A stretch of 9,832 nucleotides of DNA. Source: Prevotella sp. UBA2739. GTDB lineage: Bacteria > Bacteroidota > Bacteroidia > Bacteroidales > Bacteroidaceae. The position numbers and the translations under genes were made by a program. This document shows positions 4,711 to 9,832 of the stretch, piece by piece. The DNA lies in the NCBI GenBank assembly GCA_002353525.1, contig DEJV01000055.1:30917-40748 (forward strand), read 5' to 3'. The notes below the pieces were generated by a model. That model saw only the letters and a program-made list of their open reading frames with translations, did not search any database and was not told the origin of the DNA. Every line of letters begins with the position of its first letter. Positions within the stretch are counted from its first letter, which is position 1.

Positions 4711-6171
4711 CTATTCTTCTTCAGTGAGAATATTATTAAGGAAGCTCTTAAATTTGCTGCCGAATTTCTTCAGACCGCTGTTTTCCTTTTTCTTTTTCTC
4801 CTCAGCAGCCTTACGAGCAGCCTCGGCGGCCTCTTCTTCGGCCTTGCGGGCAGCCTCTTCCTCTTCCTGACGGCGTTTCTCCTCTTCAGCCTTCAGCTTC
4901 TCGGCCTCGGTGATGACCACTCCGCTCTTAATCTCGTTGGCCGTACGGGCTTTCTGGTGGATGTCAGCTGTAGTGGTAGCGGCCGCCTTCTGTCCGAAGA
5001 GGTCGCCATTGGGGTTCACCTCCTCACCGGCACAGTTCATGTCGCCCTTTGCCAACAGTCCCAGCACGGTGTTCATCATGCCGTTGTGATTGGTAATCTC
5101 TGGCTGGTTGCCGCTGATGGTGTTCAGCACGAACTTGGCCACTCTGATCTTGTCGATATGCGTATGGTTGCGGAAGGCTTTCTCGATGTTGCGCATGTTC
5201 GAGCCGCCACCCGTGATGATGATGCCGCCCAACAGTTTGTCAGCATACTCAGAAGGAATCTGATACCACACATTCTCAATTATTTCAGCCATACGTCCCT
5301 CGACAATCTCCACAAACTTACGGCTCTCCACGGTGCGGTCGGCATCAATGGGCAGCTGCAGGTTGTTGTCGATTTCGCTGTTGTCGGTATAAGCCGAGCC
5401 ATACTTCAGTTTCATCTTTTCGGCGTCGCTCTCCTCCATCTGCAGCGAGGCAATGTCCTTAGTGATGTTGGCACTGCCCAGGGGAATGACAGCCAGATGG
5501 CGCAGAATGTTCTTATAATAGACTGATACGGTGGTGGTGTCGGCACCCAGGTCGACCAATGCGCATCCCGAACGGCGCTCAGCCTCGGTGAGCACGCTGT
5601 CGGCCAGAGCCAGCGGAGCCAGATACATCTCGGCAATGGCGATGTGGGCAATGTCGAAACACTTGTTCAGATTGCGATAGAAGAGTTTTCTCCAAAGGAT
5701 GTTCAGGAAGTTACCCTCCAGCCGTGTGCACTGAATGCCTACGGGGTCGAGCTGATACTGCGAGTCGACCTTATATTCCTGAGTGGCAGCATCGAGGATT
5801 TCCTGATCCTGATAGGTCATGTTGCGGTTGGCATCCATCAGCTCGTTCACCATCTCCTGCTTCACAATGGTGTCGGCAGGCAAGTCTTTGATAATGACAT
5901 TTTTCACGCTGAGAATAGACTGTCCGCCCACGCCAACATAGACATGAGAGATTTCAGTTTTTAGAGTACTAGTTAGTTTCTTTACAATATTCGACAAGCA
6001 CTGAGCCGTCTTATCGATATTGTACACAACGCCCTTGCGAATGAAAGAAGACGACTCCTCCTGCACAACAGCCAATACCTGGATGCTGCCGTCCATATTC
6101 TTCTTTCCGGCGATACCGGTCATCTTCGATGAACCTAATTCAATAGCTACGATAAATTCCTTTGCTGCCAT
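4711..6171 (-). CDS. ftsA: Cell division protein FtsA
   Basis: FtsA is an actin-fold ATPase that ties FtsZ filaments to the inner membrane and recruits later division proteins. In this 486-residue protein, the phosphate-1 loop IELGSSKMTGI (10-20), phosphate-2 VDLGADTTTVSV (206-217) and adenosine motif GGIIITGGGSNM (315-326) are all present, with the SHS2/1C region about 85-165. It is longer than E. coli FtsA (420 residues). The extra length is a tail at about 395-465 that becomes very rich in E, K, R and A, a likely single helix or coiled coil. It ends in the amphipathic segment LKKFGSKFKSFLNNIL (467-482), the probable membrane-targeting helix. ATG 6171 lies 32 nt after the ftsQ stop; the 110-nt gap to ftsZ carries the CCTAGG repeats. 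Confidence 0.96.
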   Translation of the reverse strand: MAAKEFIVAIELGSSKMTGIAGKKNMDGSIQVLAVVQEESSSFIRKGVVYNIDKTAQCLSNIVKKLTSTLKTEISHVYVGVGGQSILSVKNVIIKDLPADTIVKQEMVNELMDANRNMTYQDQEILDAATQEYKVDSQYQLDPVGIQCTRLEGNFLNILWRKLFYRNLNKCFDIAHIAIAEMYLAPLALADSVLTEAERRSGCALVDLGADTTTVSVYYKNILRHLAVIPLGSANITKDIASLQMEESDAEKMKLKYGSAYTDNSEIDNNLQLPIDADRTVESRKFVEIVEGRMAEIIENVWYQIPSEYADKLLGGIIITGGGSNMRNIEKAFRNHTHIDKIRVAKFVLNTISGNQPEITNHNGMMNTVLGLLAKGDMNCAGEEVNPNGDLFGQKAAATTTADIHQKARTANEIKSGVVITEAEKLKAEEEKRRQEEEEAARKAEEEAAEAARKAAEEKKKKENSGLKKFGSKFKSFLNNILTEEE

Positions 6172-6203
6172 AGCGTCTATTTATTATTTTGTCAATTTTC
6201 GGG

Positions 6204-6989
6204 TTACAATTTCTTTTTCTTACAGATAATCTGGTTGTCGAACTCCAGACTGATATACGAGTACTTGTTCCAGCCGGCCTCCGACAGTCCGTACTTATAG
6301 AACTTCTCCAACCGCTGCATCTTCTTATCTACAAATTCGTTGATGAGTTGCTGGCGCTCTTCTTTCACCTTGCTCTCTGGCAGATAGCCCATGAAGACAA
6401 TGTTGTCGCCAATGCGGGGCACCAGCTCGATGCCACGGTCGGGCAGCACATGTATCTGCTCTACCAGGTTGCGCCAGAGGTCGTTGCCCATGAGTGCTAT
6501 GCTAAGATAGGCCAGATAGGTCTGGGCAAACCATTTGTTGATGTTGCCCGAGGCGATAATCAGGTCGGAGGTGTATTTCGAGTTGGGCATGATGCCGCCC
6601 TTGTCGTCGAGATAATAGTCGTCGCCATTGATGCTCTTGATGCGCACAATGGGCAGCCGCTGGGTCACATTGATGCACACGTGGCCGTCTTGCGTGGTAT
6701 AGCATTGGGCGGTATTGACAAAGGGACTCGTCTTGAGAATGTCCTCGATGCGCCGCGGGTCGACAAATGCCATGCGCTTTTCGAGCGGATATATCTGGTT
6801 GCGCTCCAGTATCTTCTTGATTTCAGCAGCACTGAGAAAGCCGTTTGTCGTCTCATCGGCAATATTGATGGCCACCTTGGTGCACACCTGTGAGGTCACG
6901 TCGGGCTTGTTGAACGACGTGACAGCCAGGCCGAAGTACACGGCCAGCACAATGTCGAGTGCGATGATGACGACTTTCTTCCAGGACAT
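6204..6989 (-). CDS. ftsQ: Cell division protein FtsQ
   Basis: FtsQ is a bitopic inner-membrane protein that links early and late divisome proteins, usually with FtsB and FtsL. The 261-residue product has a short cytoplasmic start (MSWKK), one TM helix at about 6-24 and a periplasmic part. Residues 38-114 fit a POTRA domain (INIADETTNGFLSAAEIKK and following, ending TQRLPIVRI). YYLDDKGGIMPNS (125-137) is the conserved FtsQ/DivIB beta-domain segment. The C-terminal end KKKKL is very basic. Sequence identity in this family is low, so position between murC and ftsA matters to the call. The start follows the murC stop by 8 nt, which suggests translational coupling. Confidence 0.9.
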   Translation of the reverse strand: MSWKKVVIIALDIVLAVYFGLAVTSFNKPDVTSQVCTKVAINIADETTNGFLSAAEIKKILERNQIYPLEKRMAFVDPRRIEDILKTSPFVNTAQCYTTQDGHVCINVTQRLPIVRIKSINGDDYYLDDKGGIMPNSKYTSDLIIASGNINKWFAQTYLAYLSIALMGNDLWRNLVEQIHVLPDRGIELVPRIGDNIVFMGYLPESKVKEERQQLINEFVDKKMQRLEKFYKYGLSEAGWNKYSYISLEFDNQIICKKKKL

Positions 6990-6997
6990 TTCTTAAC

Positions 6998-8374
6998 TTA
7001 TTTGCTCTTCAATATTTTAGTAATCTCCGACGAATAGTTGTCTAAGTCGCCGGCACCAAGGATGACCAACACGTCGAAGTCGCGGCTCTTGACGAAATCA
7101 AGCACCTCGCTCTTCTGTATCATCTGCTTCTCCACGCCCTCGCTCAGATGGTCGTAGATGAGCTTTGAAGTGACACCGGGGATGGGTTCCTCGCGTGCAG
7201 GATAGATATCGCAGAGAACAACCTCGTCCAACTGGCTCAGCGCACTGGCAAACTCACGGTAGAAATCGCGTGTGCGTGTGTAGAGATGGGGCTGGAAAAT
7301 GGCTGTAATCTTGCGGTGCTTATAGAGTTCGCGAATGCTCTTTGCACTTTGGAAAATCTCTTGCGGATGGTGAGCATAATCGCTCAGGAACACATGGCGG
7401 CTGTCATTCAACTTAAAGTCAAAACGGCGGTCAACACCTCCATAGGTCTTCATGCCATACTTCAGCTCCTCGGCCGTACAACCATTCAACTGGGCCATGG
7501 CCATGGCGGCAATGCCATTGTCTATATTAATAGGTATAGGCTGGCCGAGCTCAATGCCTCTCACATTCTCAATGGGCGAGATGAAGTCGAACTTTATCTC
7601 ACCATTGTCGATGGTGATGTTCTCGGCATGGAAGTCGCCCTCCTCACGACTGTATTCGTAGATGCGGACACCCTCCTGCACGTCGGGTTTCATTTCCAGC
7701 CCACGATGGATAATCAGCGCGCCACCAGGTTGAATGAGACTGGAATAGTGGCGGAAGCTCTCCAGATAAGCCTCTTTCGTGCCATAGATGTCGAGGTGGT
7801 CGGGGTCGGTAGAGGTGATGACGCTCATCCAAGGGCGCAGCCAGTGGAACGAACGGTCGAACTCGTCGGCCTCTATCACCACATAGTCGCTCTCCTTGCT
7901 CAGAATATAGTTGGTGCCATAGTTCTTAGAGATACCACCCAGGAAGGCATTGCACTCCACATGACTCTGATGCATGATGTGGGCGCACATGGTCGAAGTG
8001 GTGGTTTTGCCATGTGTACCGGCAAAACAAAGGCCTTTGTGGGCACGGGTCAGCGTGCCCAGCACCTGTGCCCGTTTCTGAATCTCAAATCCTTTCTCGC
8101 GAAACCATACCAGTTCTTTGTGCTCGGCTGGAACGGCAGGCGTATAGATGACGAGCGTGGTCTCCAGCTTCTGACAGGCATGGGGAATGTCGTCGACACT
8201 CTCTTCATAGTGAATGAGCATGCCCTCTTTCTCCAACTGGCGGGTCAGGTCTGAGGGAGTCTTGTCGTAACCGGCCACCACCAGTCCCTTGCTCATGAAG
8301 TAACGGGCAAGAGCACTCATGCCGATGCCGCCGGCACCTACGAAATATACTGCTTTGATATCTTTCAGTTCCAT
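6998..8374 (-). CDS. murC: UDP-N-acetylmuramate--L-alanine ligase MurC
   Basis: MurC adds L-alanine to UDP-MurNAc using ATP, the first amino-acid step of the cytoplasmic peptidoglycan precursor pathway. The 458-residue length is normal for the family. Visible motifs are the N-terminal nucleotide-sugar loop GAGGIGMSALA (13-23), the ATP P-loop GTHGKTTTS (119-127), EADEFDRSF (168-176), TSTDPDHLDIYG (187-198), and the Mur ligase C-terminal motifs DYAHHPQEI (332-340) and QPHLYTRTRDF (361-371). All expected catalytic motifs are intact. ATG 8374 directly follows the murG stop (TAAATG), so reinitiation by the same ribosome is likely. A long open frame on the opposite strand (7286-8254) is a coding shadow. 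Confidence 0.97.
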   Translation of the reverse strand: MELKDIKAVYFVGAGGIGMSALARYFMSKGLVVAGYDKTPSDLTRQLEKEGMLIHYEESVDDIPHACQKLETTLVIYTPAVPAEHKELVWFREKGFEIQKRAQVLGTLTRAHKGLCFAGTHGKTTTSTMCAHIMHQSHVECNAFLGGISKNYGTNYILSKESDYVVIEADEFDRSFHWLRPWMSVITSTDPDHLDIYGTKEAYLESFRHYSSLIQPGGALIIHRGLEMKPDVQEGVRIYEYSREEGDFHAENITIDNGEIKFDFISPIENVRGIELGQPIPINIDNGIAAMAMAQLNGCTAEELKYGMKTYGGVDRRFDFKLNDSRHVFLSDYAHHPQEIFQSAKSIRELYKHRKITAIFQPHLYTRTRDFYREFASALSQLDEVVLCDIYPAREEPIPGVTSKLIYDHLSEGVEKQMIQKSEVLDFVKSRDFDVLVILGAGDLDNYSSEITKILKSK

Positions 8375-9481
8375 TTATTTACGAATCATCTTAAACACCT
8401 CGTCGGCAATGATGTCTGCCGAGTTGGGCAATGCAAGTTTCAGAATATTTTTGCTCAAGCTGTCCAAAGAGGCGGCATCTTGCACGGTCTTGACAGCCAG
8501 GGGCAGCAACTGCGAGGGGGCGTCGGCATCCTTCACGTAGAGGGCTGCATCTTTATTGACCAGCGCCATGGCGTTCTTGGTCTGGTGGTCTTCAGCCACA
8601 TTGGGCGAAGGCACCAAGATGACGGGCTTGCCAATGAGACAGAACTCAGAGATGCTGCTGGCACCTGCACGGCTGATGACCAGGTCGGCAGCCTTATAGG
8701 CCGCACCCATGTCGCTGATGAAATCGAGCACTTTCAGCATGGGCAGTTCTTGGCCTTTCAGCTGTTCTACGATTGCGGCATGATAATATTTGCCAGTCTG
8801 CCAGATGAACTGGACACCCGACTGCTTGACCAGGTCGAGATGCTGCAGCACACTTTCGTTGATGGTGCGGGCACCCAGACTGCCGCCCACCAACAAGATG
8901 GTTTTCTTCTGTGGGTCCAGACCGAAGCTCTTGATTGCTTCCTCGCGGGTGACAGTGGTTTCCAACAGCGACTGCCGGACAGGATTTCCCGTCATGATAA
9001 TCTTCTCGGCTGGGAAGAAACGCTCCATTCCATCGTAGGCCACGCAGATTTTTTGCGCTTTCTTGGCCAGCAGTTTATTGGTCACTCCTGCATAAGAATT
9101 CTGCTCTTGTATGAGACAGGGTATGCCCATCGACGCTGCCTTATTGAGCGTAGGGCCGCTGGCGTAACCGCCGACACCTACTGCAGCCATGGGACGAAAA
9201 TCCTTGATGATTTGCTTGGCCATGCGCTGGCTCTTCCAAATCTTCAGCAGCACAGAGAAGTTCTTCAGCAGGTTCTTCCGGTCGAAGCCACAAATGGGCA
9301 GTCCTTTGATCTCGTATCCGGCTGCTGGCACACGTTGCATTTCCATGCGACCCAGTGCTCCCACAAACAATATTTTTGCCTCGGGACATTTGGCCTTAAT
9401 GGCATTGGCTATTGAGATGGCGGGAAAAATGTGACCGCCTGTGCCTCCACCGCTGATGATAACTCTGATTTCCTCGTTCAT
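8375..9481 (-). CDS. murG: Lipid II synthase MurG (UDP-GlcNAc transferase)
   Basis: MurG transfers GlcNAc from UDP-GlcNAc to lipid I on the inner face of the membrane, making lipid II. This is a GT-B fold enzyme of 368 residues. The N-terminal glycine loop GGGTGGHIFPA (11-21) and second loop VGVGGYASGP (101-110) form the lipid I site. In the C-terminal domain, LLVGGSLGARTIN (196-208), RAGASSISE (271-279) and EDHQTKNA (297-304) bind UDP-GlcNAc. ATG 9481 is chosen over an in-frame TTG at 9505, because the latter overlaps a -7 promoter box and would add residues before the normal start MNEEIRVIISGGGTGG. The gene lies 72 nt after ftsW and touches murC. Confidence 0.97.
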   Translation of the reverse strand: MNEEIRVIISGGGTGGHIFPAISIANAIKAKCPEAKILFVGALGRMEMQRVPAAGYEIKGLPICGFDRKNLLKNFSVLLKIWKSQRMAKQIIKDFRPMAAVGVGGYASGPTLNKAASMGIPCLIQEQNSYAGVTNKLLAKKAQKICVAYDGMERFFPAEKIIMTGNPVRQSLLETTVTREEAIKSFGLDPQKKTILLVGGSLGARTINESVLQHLDLVKQSGVQFIWQTGKYYHAAIVEQLKGQELPMLKVLDFISDMGAAYKAADLVISRAGASSISEFCLIGKPVILVPSPNVAEDHQTKNAMALVNKDAALYVKDADAPSQLLPLAVKTVQDAASLDSLSKNILKLALPNSADIIADEVFKMIRK

Positions 9482-9502
9482 ATTGTCTTTTTGTATATCG
9501 TG

Positions 9503-9533
9503 CAAAATTAATGAAAATATTTCTCTTTTCAGT
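9503..9533 (-). promoter_or_regulatory. Candidate promoter upstream of murG
   Basis: On the minus strand TAATTTTG (9510-9503) is a perfect TAnnTTTG box. The -33 position, 19 bp upstream, reads ACTG (9533-9530) and matches TTTG only in its last two bases. Transcription would start near 9497, about 15 nt before ATG 9481. This could give murG-murC-ftsQ-ftsA-ftsZ a start of their own in addition to readthrough from ftsW. The region is AT-rich, so a chance match is possible. Confidence 0.45.
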
Positions 9534-9553
9534 ATTTTATATGATAAAATTTG

Positions 9554-9832
9554 TTATGCCTCGCTGAAAGCAGGTTTTAGCTGTCTCCCTTTCGTGTGCT
9601 CGGCAGGTTCCTCATCCTTCTTTTTAGCTGAGTAGCTGACACTTAGAATGGCACCGATATAGATGCAATTGATGATGGTCGAGGTACCGCCCTTACTGAT
9701 AAGGGGCAACGGCTGGCCTGTAACGGGCACCAGTCCTACGGCCACCAACATGTTGAACAGTGCCTGAGTGACAAGCAGTAGTGCCAGCCCCATGATGAGC
9801 AATGCCGGAAACGCATTGACACACCGGTTGGC
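9554..9832 (-). CDS. ftsW: Septal peptidoglycan glycosyltransferase FtsW, C-terminal 92 residues (partial)
   Basis: FtsW is the SEDS-family polytopic glycosyltransferase that polymerises septal peptidoglycan with its cognate class B PBP. The gene runs off the right edge of the window; only the C-terminal end is seen. The SEDS signature is clear: a TM helix ending in LFNMLVAVGLVPVTGQ, then PLPLISKGGTSTIINCIYIG and a last TM helix, followed by a charged cytoplasmic tail of about 25 residues (KKKDEEPAEHTKGRQLKP). RodA has the same signature, but the place directly before murG in a dcw cluster favours FtsW. The stop TAA is at 9556-9554, 72 nt before murG. Confidence 0.93.
   Translation of the reverse strand, partial: ANRCVNAFPALLIMGLALLLVTQALFNMLVAVGLVPVTGQPLPLISKGGTSTIINCIYIGAILSVSYSAKKKDEEPAEHTKGRQLKPAFSEA

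Noticed and set aside
7495..7506. CCATGGCCATGG tandem palindrome
   Set aside because: It is inside murC and is explained by the coding sequence for Met-Ala-Met-Ala (MAMAQ).
7286..8254. 322-codon open frame on the plus strand opposite murC
   Set aside because: MurC motifs are intact on the minus strand; the opposite translation is low in meaning and has no promoter.
8480..9415. 311-codon open frame on the plus strand opposite murG
   Set aside because: Shadow of the intact murG gene.
9482..9505. TTG start for murG
   Set aside because: It overlaps the candidate -7 box; ATG 9481 gives the usual MurG start just before the glycine loop.
9548..9557. AAATTTGTTA near ftsW as an extra array half-site
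   Set aside because: A single AT-rich half-match without a second half or the 23-bp period; chance is enough to explain it.

Overview
The window looks like chromosomal DNA from a Bacteroidales bacterium, most likely Prevotella or a close relative. Three things suggest this: promoters of the Bacteroidetes type (a TTTG element about 20 bp upstream of TAnnTTTG), the near absence of Shine-Dalgarno sequences, and the character of the proteins (FtsA with a long charged tail, an SNEDND-type lipoprotein, a stand-alone carboxypeptidase-regulatory-like domain protein, and a membrane-anchored HTH protein). The genus is an inference.

Right part (3266-9832, all minus strand): the distal half of the division and cell wall (dcw) cluster, in the order ftsW (3' part only), murG, murC, ftsQ, ftsA, ftsZ. 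MurG and MurC make peptidoglycan precursors. FtsW is the septal SEDS glycosyltransferase, FtsQ a divisome scaffold, FtsA the membrane anchor of the Z-ring, and FtsZ the ring polymer. Spacing is tight from murG to ftsA (0, 8 and 32 nt). The ftsA-ftsZ gap is 110 nt and holds four CCTAGG palindromes exactly 10 bp apart. The cluster ends in a strong intrinsic terminator after ftsZ.

Middle (2905-3265): a gene-free stretch holding the ftsZ terminator and, next to it, an array of six 16-bp palindromes (consensus AATTTGTTAACAAATT) separated by 7-bp spacers at an exact 23-bp period. This array is the least explained signal in the window. It sits upstream of a minus-strand promoter that drives a small exported protein (2383-2904).

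Left part (1-2904): the exported regulatory-like-domain protein; an AT-rich two-gene unit made of a putative surface lipoprotein and a four-TM protein with a C-terminal HTH, whose coding regions overlap by 95 nt; recO on the plus strand, convergent with the HTH gene and with interleaved stop codons; and, divergent from recO, the 5' end of a tRNA-Glu gene cut by the window edge. No CRISPR-Cas, insertion sequence, phage or toxin-antitoxin genes were seen.
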